Source: an uncultured Corynebacterium sp.
GTDB taxonomy: Bacteria > Actinomycetota > Actinomycetes > Mycobacteriales > Mycobacteriaceae
Length of the DNA: 64,000 nucleotides
Direction of reading: 5' to 3'
Assembly (NCBI GenBank): GCA_943914465.1
Contig: CALUCD010000005.1
Location: 124,001 to 188,000 of the forward strand
In this document: in pieces, positions 8,943 to 16,275 of the stretch
How the letters are laid out: each line of letters opens with the position of its first letter
Numbering within the stretch: the stretch's first letter is position 1
Program-made: the position numbers and the translations under genes
The notes under the pieces: model-generated
What the model was told of the DNA's origin: nothing
The model's input: only the letters and a program-made list of their open reading frames with translations
Databases searched by the model: none

Positions 8943-9116
8943 ATGAGCACCATCGACGACGAAACAGTACGGGCGAAAATGCGCAAACTTCGCGTATCAA
9001 CCTTCGCTGATGTCTTCTACGAGATTGTCAACGATGAAGTCTATGCGGATGCGCTACCAGAGGACATCTTCCTCGCCGCAGTCGAAAAGGCCTACACCTC
9101 AAAAGAACAGTTTTAG
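8943..9116 (+). pseudogene. istB: istB, 5' fragment
   Basis: Fifty-seven residues (MSTIDDETVRAKMRKLRVST... to KEQF) match the N-terminal helical region of IstB ATPases, the helper protein of IS21 transposition. The frame closes at 9114-9116 just where the arsenic island begins. The remaining ATPase part resumes at 14463, 5.3 kb downstream, in the same orientation. The ATG follows the istA end by 14 bp, the normal istA-istB spacing. Confidence 0.75.
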
Positions 9117-9257
9117 AATTACTGTCAGAGTCAGAAGGCGTTGGCACAGATGGCCCCGGTGACCAGGGTTGTGACGACGGCTTCGGAACACCATCCGGTC
9201 AGTACTCGTGTGCACTAGGCTGAAAATGTCAGAACTCCCGGGCGCAAGGAGACAGGG

Positions 9258-9527
9258 ATGGACAGCAGTCACACGGACATTGCTGCGACATCACACCTGA
9301 CTATGCCTGAAGCTGAGTGGGAACAGGCCTGAGCACAGGAACGGGTAATAGCTAGGTTGGCTGAGCACGAGAAAGTCGGAGTAAGCACTGCTGATGCGGT
9401 CGCCGAAGAACTGGGGATGTCCCGACGATAGATATACCGACTTCTGACACGCCACCGCGAGGGTTCAGGGGTAGTAACTGATCTTCTCGCGGATTTTCCC
9501 GCGCGGTGCGCAGCTTGTCCCCGCTGA
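9258..9527 (+). pseudogene. N-terminal remnant of a Mu-type/TnsB-like transposase
   Basis: In one frame from ATG 9258 the product reads …MPEAEWEQA-stop-AQERVIARLAEHEK…ADAVAEELGMSRR-stop-IYRLLTRHREGSGVVTDLLAD. This is the bipartite helix-turn-helix start of integrase-core transposases of the Mu/TnsB kind. Two in-frame stops (9330-9332, 9429-9431) and loss of everything after about 90 codons show it is dead. It lies at the left edge of the arsenic island and may be the relic of the element that carried it. The rest of 9528-9754 contains nothing I recognise. Confidence 0.5.
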
Positions 9528-9754
9528 GCAGTGGTGGCCGGCTTTCCGTGCGGCCACGAACCCAGGCAGCCTCCAGACCGGCCTGTCTCCGCCCCCGGAT
9601 CAGATCACATTCAAACTCCGCCGGGCGGGAAGATGTGGAACACTTTTCGGCCCCCGGAGGATGAGGTGCCGGTGTTTCCTGCAGCGATCGAAACTCCACT
9701 CCTCTCGTTGTGCTGACGACAGAATGCCCCTCGGGGTTGCCAGCCAGGCGGGGA

Positions 9755-10762
9755 TTACTTGACGGTCATGCCGAATGAGTCCGCGATGGTCCGCGCGGTC
9801 TGCTTGGCGTAGGGGCCTACCCCGGTGAGCGTGGCGGATCCGGGGCCGGTCCAGTCGCCGTAACCGACTAGGTGCAGGCCCGGGTATTTTGGGGTCGTGC
9901 CGTCTAGGAGCCGGCGCACCGGCCCGAGGGACGGCCGAAACCCGGTACACCAGATCAGATGATCGGCCCGTACTTCGTTGAGGGAGTTAAACATCGGCGT
10001 CGCCGCCAACCATCCGGCGTCGCGGGCAGCGCGCACCTCAGGCAGCACGACAATGTCGCCGAGCTCCGAGTCGGCCCCTGGATCGGTCTCGCCGCGCTGG
10101 ACGGCCAGGGCGCGTTGCCGGTTCCGGCGAAACAGCACCCGCCCGTCGACCTCATCGGGCATCCACCGTGGTGGATGGCGGGTATACCAGGTGACTTCGG
10201 CAACACCGGTGAGCTCGGCGGCGATCTGCGCGGCGGAGTTCGCCGCCCCCACCACAGCCACGGACGACCCCCGGAAGGGGCCCACCCCCGGATAGTTCGC
10301 CGAATGCCACTGCGTGCCGGTAAACAATCCCGGGTAGGCCGGAACGAAGGGAGTAGACCAGGTACCGGTGGCGGCTACGACATGGGGAGCCGTCCACGAC
10401 CGATCACCGGCGTGGAGGCGGTAGCCTCCAGCCACCCGCTCGACGCGGTCCACGTGCACGGGGCGCTCGACGGGGATCCGGTAGCGCTGCTCATAGTCGG
10501 CAAGGTAGTCGATGACATGGTCCGACGGTGGAAACCCCTCGTAGGCTGGCATAGGCTTGCCCGGCAGGCTGGAAAACTCCGCGGTGGAAAACAACGTCAT
10601 TGATGGCCACACATGCCGCCACGCCCCACCCGCATCCTCCTGATCGTCGAGGACCAGGATGTCCACGCCTGCTCGCAGCAGGTAGTAGGCGGTGGCCAGC
10701 CCCGCCTGGCCACCGCCAATAATGATCGCCTCGAAGTCTTTGCTGGTCACGTGTATGGTCAT
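9755..10762 (-). CDS. arsO: ArsO-type flavin monooxygenase-like protein
   Basis: The protein has 335 residues. An N-terminal FAD-binding motif GGGQAGLATAYYL (16-28), followed by GGAWRHVWPSM, and a central NADPH-binding motif VVGAANSAAQIAAEL place it in the class B flavin monooxygenase fold. Near the C-terminus, IWCTGFRPSLGPV and GYGDWTGPGSATLTGVG complete the domain. It is smaller than typical Baeyer-Villiger enzymes, as ArsO proteins are. It is divergent from the acr3-arsC pair and adjacent to arsR, a common arrangement in actinobacterial ars clusters. Its exact substrate is not established; a role in organoarsenical or arsenite handling is inferred from context. Confidence 0.75.
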   Translation of the reverse strand: MTIHVTSKDFEAIIIGGGQAGLATAYYLLRAGVDILVLDDQEDAGGAWRHVWPSMTLFSTAEFSSLPGKPMPAYEGFPPSDHVIDYLADYEQRYRIPVERPVHVDRVERVAGGYRLHAGDRSWTAPHVVAATGTWSTPFVPAYPGLFTGTQWHSANYPGVGPFRGSSVAVVGAANSAAQIAAELTGVAEVTWYTRHPPRWMPDEVDGRVLFRRNRQRALAVQRGETDPGADSELGDIVVLPEVRAARDAGWLAATPMFNSLNEVRADHLIWCTGFRPSLGPVRRLLDGTTPKYPGLHLVGYGDWTGPGSATLTGVGPYAKQTARTIADSFGMTVK

Positions 10763-10783
10763 CTCCTTCTCGTCGGTGGTGAT

Positions 10784-11131
10784 TCAGTCCATTTGCAACA
10801 CGGTGCGCAGCTCCGCGAACAGCTCCGGGCGCACCTGATGGGTCACCGTCCGGCCGACCCGGACCTTGTCCAATAACCCGGCCTCGGTCAACCGCTTCAG
10901 GTGGTGCGACACGGTCGGCTGGCTCAACCCCGACGTCTCTGTCAGCTCCCCGACGCTGACCGGGCCGCAGCCTTCGGCCGCCAACTGCGATAGCAAACGC
11001 AGGCGGGCGGGATCGGCCAACACCTTGAACAATGTGGCGTAGCGTTCGGCCTCAACACTGGTCAAGGGGCCAGCACCCAGTGAGCAACAGTCGGACAAGT
11101 CCGCCAGCGGGAGAGTCTGCGAGAGTGTCAT
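10784..11131 (-). CDS. arsR: Arsenite-responsive ArsR repressor
   Basis: The protein has 115 residues with a winged helix-turn-helix (about 30-105: TSGLSQPTVSHHLKRL). The start at 11131 puts cysteines at positions 15, 16 (DCC) and 55 (EGC), exactly the arsenite-binding triad described for Corynebacterium glutamicum ArsR; longer in-frame starts would break this numbering. When arsenite binds, the repressor should leave the operators at 11144-11199 between arsR and acr3. It is read away from acr3 and is followed by arsO on the same strand. Confidence 0.9.
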   Translation of the reverse strand: MTLSQTLPLADLSDCCSLGAGPLTSVEAERYATLFKVLADPARLRLLSQLAAEGCGPVSVGELTETSGLSQPTVSHHLKRLTEAGLLDKVRVGRTVTHQVRPELFAELRTVLQMD

Positions 11132-11143
11132 ACCAACCATTCT

Positions 11144-11199
11144 ATATTGACAATCATCGATATGAAAGCTACTTTTTGTATTGATGCTTGTCAATACTG
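11144..11199. promoter_or_regulatory. arsR/acr3 divergent promoter with inverted operator
   Basis: Two imperfect inverted copies are present: TATTGACAATCATCGATA on the left, and the complement of TATTGATGCTTGTCAATA on the right. They face each other across the divergent start sites, matching the usual ATTGACAA-type half-sites of actinobacterial ArsR. Overlapping -35/-10-like hexamers (TTGACA) lie inside the repeats. Confidence 0.65.
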
Positions 11200-11211
11200 T
11201 GAAAGGCTCGT

Positions 11212-12336
11212 ATGAATATGAATGTTGATAACCGGCCACGCATGACGATTTTGGACCGCTTCCTGCCGGTCTGGATTATTCTCGCCATGGCCGCTGGCCT
11301 ACTCATCGGCCGGGTGGTCCCCGGTATTAGTGACGCCTTGGGCGCTTTAGAGGTCGGTGGGATTTCCCTGCCGATAGCGCTTGGCCTCCTGGTGATGATG
11401 TATCCGCCACTGGCGAAGGTTCGCTACGACAAGGCCGTCGAGATCGCCGCCGATAAACGCCTGATGACCGTGTCCTTAGTGCTCAACTGGCTGGTCGGTC
11501 CGGCTTTCATGTTTGCCTTGGCCTGGATCTTCCTGCCGGATCAGGCGGAACTGCGCACCGGGTTGATCATCGTCGGCCTGGCTCGGTGTATTGCGATGGT
11601 GCTCGTCTGGACTGATCTGTCATGTGGTGACCGGGAGGCCACGGCCGTGCTGGTGGCGATTAACTCGGTGTTCCAAGTCATCATGCTCGGCGTACTCGGC
11701 TGGTTCTACCTCCAGGTCCTGCCGGCTTGGCTGGGCCTGGAGACTACCTCGGCCGAATTTTCCTTCTGGTCGATCGTGCTTTCCGTGCTCGTATTCCTTG
11801 GCATCCCGCTGGTCACCGGAGTGGCCTCCCGGATCATCGGTGAAAAAAACAAGGGCCGTGCCTGGTACGAAAACACCTACCTGCCGAAGATCTCCCCGCT
11901 GGCACTGGTCGGCCTGCTCTATACCATCGTGCTGCTGTTTTCCCTACAGGGCGAGCAGATTACCTCCCAGCCGTGGACCGTGGCCCGCGTGGCTGTGCCG
12001 CTGCTGGCCTACTTCGTCGGCATGTTCGCCATCGCACTGATTGCCGCGAAGGCGTCGGGAATGAATTACGCCCAGTCGGCGTCGGTGTCGTTTACGGCAG
12101 CGGGCAATAACTTCGAGCTGGCCATCGCCGTGGCCATCGGCACCTTCGGGGCGACCTCCGCACAGGCGCTGGCCGGTACTATCGGACCGTTGATCGAGAT
12201 CCCGGTGCTTGTCGGCCTGGTCTACACCATGCGGTGGCTGGGACCGAAACTCTTCCCCCAGGATCCGACCCTACCCGTATCCTCGACACCGTCCTCGCAG
12301 ACTGCTGTATCCGAGAAGGAGACCTTCACCTCATGA
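11212..12336 (+). CDS. acr3: ACR3-family arsenite efflux permease
   Basis: The protein has 374 residues with about ten hydrophobic helices, of the bile acid/Na+ symporter superfamily. ACR3 hallmarks are LARCIAMVLVWTDLSCGD, with the conserved cysteine region, and AAGNNFELAIAVAIGTFG in a later helix. It extrudes As(III) using the proton gradient. The ATG has AAAGG about eight bases upstream. The C-terminus is a hydrophilic Thr/Ser tail. Its stop overlaps the arsC ATG (ATGA), coupling arsenate reduction to arsenite export. Confidence 0.92.
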   Translation: MNMNVDNRPRMTILDRFLPVWIILAMAAGLLIGRVVPGISDALGALEVGGISLPIALGLLVMMYPPLAKVRYDKAVEIAADKRLMTVSLVLNWLVGPAFMFALAWIFLPDQAELRTGLIIVGLARCIAMVLVWTDLSCGDREATAVLVAINSVFQVIMLGVLGWFYLQVLPAWLGLETTSAEFSFWSIVLSVLVFLGIPLVTGVASRIIGEKNKGRAWYENTYLPKISPLALVGLLYTIVLLFSLQGEQITSQPWTVARVAVPLLAYFVGMFAIALIAAKASGMNYAQSASVSFTAAGNNFELAIAVAIGTFGATSAQALAGTIGPLIEIPVLVGLVYTMRWLGPKLFPQDPTLPVSSTPSSQTAVSEKETFTS

Positions 12337-12752
12337 GCACCCACCCAACAGTTCTGTTCGTCTGCGTCGGCAACGGCGGCAAGTCCCAGATGGCCGCAGC
12401 CCTAGCCGCTAAGCACGCTGGTGACCGGATCGAGATCCACTCCGCCGGCACGAGACCCGGCACGAAGCTCAACCCCCAGTCCGTCGAGGTCATCGCCGAG
12501 GCCGGTGCCGACATGTCCGCAGGCCACCCTAAGGGTGTAGATCCACAGCTGTTGCGCGAGGTTGACCGCGTGATCATCCTGGGAGGTGATGCCCAGCTGG
12601 AGCTTCCCGACGACGCCCACGGAACGTGCGAACGGTGGGTGACCGACGAGCCGTCCAGGAGGGGGATAGAGGGGATCGAGCGCATGCGTCTGGTCCGTGA
12701 CGACATCGACACGCGTGTACGCCGGCTCGTTGCCGAGCTGCTCGAGAACTGA
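12333..12752 (+). CDS. arsC: Arsenate reductase (mycothiol transferase type)
   Basis: The protein has 139 residues of the low-molecular-weight phosphatase fold. The N-terminal loop VLFVCVGNGGKSQMAA holds the nucleophilic Cys in the actinobacterial variant motif CxGNGGKSQ; few other cysteines are present, as in enzymes that use mycothiol and mycoredoxin rather than an internal Cys relay. DEPSRRGIEGIERMR near the C-terminus supplies the conserved Asp loop. The start overlaps the acr3 stop. A 17-bp perfect hairpin 19 bases downstream ends the operon. Confidence 0.9.
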   Translation: MSTHPTVLFVCVGNGGKSQMAAALAAKHAGDRIEIHSAGTRPGTKLNPQSVEVIAEAGADMSAGHPKGVDPQLLREVDRVIILGGDAQLELPDDAHGTCERWVTDEPSRRGIEGIERMRLVRDDIDTRVRRLVAELLEN

Positions 12753-12770
12753 CCACCCCACCTCGCACCA

Positions 12771-12806
12771 TCAACGACCCCGCGCGAGTTCGCGCGGGGT
12801 CGTTGA
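12771..12806. terminator. Strong hairpin after arsC
   Basis: A perfect 17-bp stem (TCAACGACCCCGCGCGA, 12771-12787, with its complement 12790-12806) encloses a 2-base loop. No T-run follows, so it may work as a bidirectional attenuating hairpin between the converging arsC and the small Cys-Cys gene. Confidence 0.65.
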
Positions 12807-12876
12807 TGCCTGAACCGATCATCAGCGTCGTCGGCCTGAAACCGGACATGCTGGTAGATACCAGGAGCGTGGCAGG

Positions 12877-13005
12877 TTAGGACTGAGCCTGCGGATGCTC
12901 CTCCTCCTGGTCACTGGTGGTGTCGGTGTCGTCGTCGGCGACGATCTCGACACTGCAGCAATCGGAGTTCGTATTCTTCTTGTGAAACAGGTCTTTGAAG
13001 CCCAT
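12877..13005 (-). CDS. 42-residue Cys-Cys acidic protein in ars cluster
   Basis: The small gene runs from ATG 13003-13005 to TAA at 12877-12879, with an excellent AAAGGAG ribosome-binding site. The product has a basic, aromatic start (MGFKDLFHKKN), the pair SDCCSVEIV at 15-23, and an acidic tail (DDDTDTTSDQEEE). The SDCCS motif closely echoes the SDCCSL metal-binding segment of the ArsR encoded nearby. It sits 30 bp after the permease gene on the same strand and is probably cotranscribed with it. No family assignment is possible by eye; an arsenic- or metal-carrying helper for the permease is an inference. Confidence 0.7.
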   Translation of the reverse strand: MGFKDLFHKKNTNSDCCSVEIVADDDTDTTSDQEEEHPQAQS

Positions 13006-13035
13006 GAGGGTCTCCTTTCGTTAGAGGTACGTGGT

Positions 13036-13923
13036 TTAGAGGATGATCGTCATCGCGTAGCCAGCCAGCATGGCCGCCAGCAGAATCGTGATCACGAAGG
13101 TGGCCAACAGTTTCGGCTTGAACACTGCCGCCAACATCGAGATTTCCGGTGGCGAGGCCCCGGACCCGCCGATCATCATCGCGAAGATCGGGCCGATGGC
13201 CACCCCGGCACCCGATAAAGCCAGGGCGACCGGCAGCATCGTCTCCAGTCGGACATACAGCGGGATACCGATCGCCGCAGCCAGTGGAATCAGCCACCAG
13301 ACGTTTTCACCGGCCATAAATCTCAGGCCGTCTTCGGGCACGACCCCGTAGATGAATGCACCGATGGCCACGCCGATGATCATCGGAAGGAGCATGGGGC
13401 GAAGATCGTCCCATGCCTGACGGATCGCTGCCGGGGTTTCTTGTTTGATTCCACGCCACGGGGTCCCGTCCAGCTGGCGCCCGCCCTTGACCTTGACCTT
13501 GCGCAGCTGGTCTTCCATGCCCAGCGCGGTCCAGACCCAGGGTGCTCCCAGCGACAGCAGCACCATGATCACCGCGTAGCTGATCGCGACCTGCCAGGTA
13601 AGGGTTAGCCAGATCCCGCCGACGATAACCGGGTTGAGCAGCGGCGAAGCGATCAGGTAGGTCACGGTGGTACGAAAGGCCACCCCGGCTTTGAGCATGC
13701 TGACAAACATCGGGATCGTCGAACAGGAACAAAACGGAGTGATCGCCCCCAACGCCAGTCCCTTGACCTGACCGGGAACCGCTCCACCAGCCATCCAGCT
13801 CTGCAACCGCTCCGGGCCGAAGCGCCGGTTGATCAACGCGACCGCATAGGAGATCACCAGAAACAGCAGGAGCAGTTCGACCAGGAGGGTAGCGAACGTG
13901 CCGAGCGCGCTAATCAGTATCAA
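13036..13923 (-). CDS. ArsP/DUF318-type permease
   Basis: The protein has 295 residues and about eight membrane helices. The diagnostic motif TPFCSCSTIP lies in an early helix and a charged cytoplasmic loop (KVKVKGGRQLDGTPWRGIKQE) separates two halves; SGAGVAIGP and GGSGASPPE repeat a related pattern in the second half. ArsP members export trivalent organoarsenicals and the CSC cysteines are the likely metalloid site. The gene overlaps the end of the upstream ArsR-type gene by 14 bp and is followed by the Cys-Cys small protein, making a three-gene unit convergent with acr3-arsC. Confidence 0.75.
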   Translation of the reverse strand: MILISALGTFATLLVELLLLFLVISYAVALINRRFGPERLQSWMAGGAVPGQVKGLALGAITPFCSCSTIPMFVSMLKAGVAFRTTVTYLIASPLLNPVIVGGIWLTLTWQVAISYAVIMVLLSLGAPWVWTALGMEDQLRKVKVKGGRQLDGTPWRGIKQETPAAIRQAWDDLRPMLLPMIIGVAIGAFIYGVVPEDGLRFMAGENVWWLIPLAAAIGIPLYVRLETMLPVALALSGAGVAIGPIFAMMIGGSGASPPEISMLAAVFKPKLLATFVITILLAAMLAGYAMTIIL

Positions 13924-14299
13924 CGACCCCGTTTCTCAGGGAGGTGTCCGTGCAGCAGGCGCGTTGTCCCTCCGGCGTCAACGTTGCCAGGTGCGCCAGC
14001 CAGCGCACCGGATCAGCCAGCTGAGCGCAACACACCGAATTCAGCGTGGCACGACCCGTCGGCTCCGAGTCCACCAGTCCGGCCTTGCGCAGGGCAGCCA
14101 GATGATGGCTAACCAACGCCTGACTCATCCCGGTGACCTCATGGAGCTGGCGGTTGGTCATCGACTTCTCCGCCAAGGTGAGCAGGATCGTCAACCGGTT
14201 TTCATCCGACAGCGCGGACAGGGTGGGCACGAGTAACTGGGCCCGCTCGGCGGGACTGAGATCCGACGCGGGGATGGATAAGGAAATCTCTGTAAGCAT
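13910..14299 (-). CDS. Second ArsR/SmtB-family repressor
   Basis: The protein has 129 residues with a central winged helix (MTNRQLHEVTGMSQALVSHHLAALRKAGL). Unlike the repressor at 10784, its cysteines are C-terminal: VCCAQLAD and ACCTDTS. The metalloid site is therefore built differently, as in sensors with C-terminal thiols. It precedes and overlaps the permease gene, so it probably regulates that unit through the inverted repeat at 14312-14327. Confidence 0.85.
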   Translation of the reverse strand: MLTEISLSIPASDLSPAERAQLLVPTLSALSDENRLTILLTLAEKSMTNRQLHEVTGMSQALVSHHLAALRKAGLVDSEPTGRATLNSVCCAQLADPVRWLAHLATLTPEGQRACCTDTSLRNGVVDTD

Positions 14300-14311
14300 A
14301 CTCCAACATTA

Positions 14312-14327
14312 ACAAGCGACTACTTGT
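14312..14327. promoter_or_regulatory. Inverted repeat upstream of second ArsR gene
   Basis: ACAAG-CGACTA-CTTGT is a perfect 5-bp inverted repeat 12 bp upstream of the start codon, with another TCAAG half-site 5 bases further on. Position and form fit an ArsR-type operator. Confidence 0.5.
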
Positions 14328-14462
14328 ATTTCAAGCGATGGTTTAAACGTCGGAAAAGGGGACCCTTCCCGCCTTTCCCGAGTGCCTCACTTCTAAGGAA
14401 GCGAGACACCATTAACGACAATAGATTGAAAATACATAGCCCCAGGAGGAGCATGTCTCACA

Positions 14463-15074
14463 AGTCACACGCAACGGCAACAACGCAACATCGCCAAAGC
14501 CATCACCCAGGCACAATTCCGATACCCGGACGCCAGCCTGGCCGAAGTCACCCAGGCTGAACAACGCGGTATCAACATGCGCCAACTAAAACGAATCGCG
14601 GCGACCAACTGGCGGGAACACCCAACCAACATCCACATCCTCGCACCGACCGGAACAGGAAAAACACACATAGCCTGCGCCATCGGCGTCGCCGCATGTC
14701 ACGCCGGATACTCCATGGCCTACTACCGGCTGGACCAACTCGTAGACATATTGGCGGTCTTCTTACCGACTGACCAAAACTACCTCGAAAAGATGCGCAG
14801 ACTAATCAATGTCGATGTCCTCATCATCGACGACTTGATGACCATAAGCATCAACCAGCGCGGGCAAGAAGACCTCAGCAAGATCATATTCAACCGCGAC
14901 GGTCGGCTCCCAACACTGATCTCCTCCCAATCGGCTACCGCCTACTGGATCGAAGAGCTCCCCGACAAAGTCGGAGCCGATTCACTCGTTAGCCGCCTCA
15001 ACAACGGGCATCGAATCCGCACGCGAGACTTCGACATGCGCAAGGCCACCACCCCAGTAGAAGCAGACGACTAA
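14463..15074 (+). pseudogene. istB: istB, 3' fragment (ATPase domain)
   Basis: In-frame reading from about 14463 gives QRNIAKAITQAQFRYPDASLAEV and then the ATPase core: Walker A APTGTGKTHIACAIG and Walker B VLIIDDLM, ending at TAA 15072-15074. It is the continuation of the fragment ending at 9116. An internal ATG at 14577 gives a 165-residue open frame, but it lacks the N-terminal helical region needed to work with IstA. The arsenic island is inserted between the two halves. Confidence 0.8.
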
Positions 15075-15183
15075 GACAAACGAGCCGAGTCGAGGAAAAC
15101 TCCCAAAGCCTGACCCCGTACCAACTACCCGAAACACGGCAGTACCGTCTCACCGAGACACCGGCACCAAAAACCTGCGTCTG

Positions 15184-15460
15184 ACAGGAGGGTGCGAATC
15201 CAGCGCGTGGTCACCCCGAAGTGGGCGGCTGCTTCGGTCTGGGTCATGCCGGTGATGAGCATGGTCTCGATGATGATTTTCGGCGCTGGTTTCTCCATTG
15301 ATTCAGCATGGAGGAACAATGACTCGAGACATCGATTTCCGCCCCCGTGGGGCATTCCGCCCACCCCGGTTACCGGCAGGAACGATCTAATGAGACATAC
15401 TGACTGCAACAACCGGAACGATCTCATCAGACATCCGGAACGATGTCGTCGAACCAGACA
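15184..15460 (-). mobile_element. IS481-type element remnant (left end)
   Basis: On the minus strand, the frame from ATG 15296-15298 reads MEKPAPKIIIETMLITG, then MTQTEAAAHFGVTTRW, the N-terminal helix-turn-helix of IS481-family transposases. It is cut after RTLLS near 15184. Upstream, the motif GATCGTTCCGG with TGTCT steps is repeated (around 15382, 15418 and 15437), and the end TGTCTGGTTC starts at 15460. Nothing remains of the catalytic domain. Confidence 0.6.
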
Positions 15461-15483
15461 CCCCCCGGGCACCATGTGAAGTC
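15461..15483 (+). repeat. Right copy of the tRNA-Leu 3'-end repeat
   Basis: CCCCCCGGGCAC-C-ATG-T-GAAGTC matches 4724-4746 at 21 of 23 positions. It begins exactly where the IS481 remnant ends, so a longer repeat may have been truncated. A terminator follows immediately. Confidence 0.55.
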
Positions 15484-15518
15484 TCGAGACATCGTTTCCA
15501 ACGGTGTCTCGAGTTTTT
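15483..15518 (+). terminator. Rho-independent terminator, probably the original tRNA-Leu terminator
   Basis: CTCGAGACATCG (15483-15494) pairs with CGGTGTCTCGAG (15502-15513), including one G-T pair, around a 7-base loop, followed by five T. It directly follows the displaced tRNA 3'-end copy, the place expected for the tRNA's own terminator before the insertion. Confidence 0.8.
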
Positions 15519-15606
15519 GTTGCGTCAGGTGCACCGGAGCAGAGTTGTTGAAGTGCGGAGATGAAGGTTTAGACTTTTTGCATAAACGGTTGAAAGAGGT
15601 GCGACG

Positions 15607-16275
15607 GTGTCTGACAGTTGTATTCCGCAGCCCACGACCGAGCTGCTCGACGCGGCAGCGCGCATGAGCATGAAACAACGCGAAGTGGTGGGGGCGCTGA
15701 GAAAGTTTCCGGAGGGCGCGCCCGTCGATGAGCTCGGTAACGCACTCGGCATGCATGTCAACACCATTCGTGGTCACCTCGATGAGTTGATTCAAGACGG
15801 TATTGTCTTCTCCACTCCAGTTGTCACAAGTGGGCGTGGGCGACCGCGCCACCTCTATTTCGTCCGATCTCCGCGCCAGGACAGTGTTGCTGCCCAGTAC
15901 ATTTCTCTCGTGGAGGTGTTAGCTGAGTCGCTGTCGGATTGTGATGTCAAGGCCGCCCGGGAACTAGGACGCGCCTGGGCACGCCATGCTGTAGTGGGGT
16001 TGGCTCCGGAACGTGCGGTTGGAGAACTGGTCTCCAGACTGCGCGAGATCGGGTTCGATGCCAGGCTTCGCGACGGCGGCAACGAAGTTGGCCTCCACGC
16101 TTGCCCATTCATCACTGCTGACGGGCAGCGCCCCGCGCCGGCGATTTGTGCGATGCACGAAGGTTATCTGCAGGAAGCGTGTCGGCCTGACACGGTCAGC
16201 CTGCTCCCCTTCGACAGGCCGGGGCAGTGCGGAGTGCGTTTCGGCACAAGCCCCGGTGATGATCCCAGTGTTTAG
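15607..16275 (+). CDS. SufR-like helix-turn-helix regulator with four cysteines
   Basis: The protein has 222 residues from GTG 15607 with AAAGAGG nine bases upstream. The N-terminal winged helix (ELGNALGMHVNTIRGHLDEL, then GRGRPRHLY) is of the SufR/DeoR-like type. The C-terminal half has four cysteines (HAC, AIC, EAC, GQC) spaced C-x14-C-x10-C-x15-C, which resembles the cluster ligands of Fe-S regulators such as SufR. It ends tail to tail with the flavohaemoglobin gene, overlapping it by four bases. Sensing nitric oxide or redox state through a cluster and controlling hmp is an inference. Confidence 0.7.
   Translation: MSDSCIPQPTTELLDAAARMSMKQREVVGALRKFPEGAPVDELGNALGMHVNTIRGHLDELIQDGIVFSTPVVTSGRGRPRHLYFVRSPRQDSVAAQYISLVEVLAESLSDCDVKAARELGRAWARHAVVGLAPERAVGELVSRLREIGFDARLRDGGNEVGLHACPFITADGQRPAPAICAMHEGYLQEACRPDTVSLLPFDRPGQCGVRFGTSPGDDPSV

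Larger units (their letters stand above)
7165..15141. mobile_element. IS21-family element split by an arsenic resistance island
   Basis: The left end begins TGTCGATTCGGGGTAG at 7165 and the right end is an imperfect inverted copy (…GTACCAACTACCCGAAACACGGCA, ending near 15141). The inner motif GTAGTTGGTACCG is repeated at 7178-7190 and 7200-7212, as is common for IS21 multiple terminal repeats. Inside are a decayed istA (7321-8928), the first 57 codons of istB (8943-9116), about 5.3 kb of arsenic genes and transposase debris, and the rest of istB (14463-15074). The left junction cuts a toxin gene fragment, but the right flank is not the rest of that gene, so the region was rearranged after insertion. 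The right boundary is approximate. Confidence 0.75.

Noticed and set aside
14577..15074. Complete small ATPase gene (165 residues)
   Set aside because: The sequence upstream continues in frame with IstB-like residues, so this is the 3' part of the split istB rather than a separate gene.
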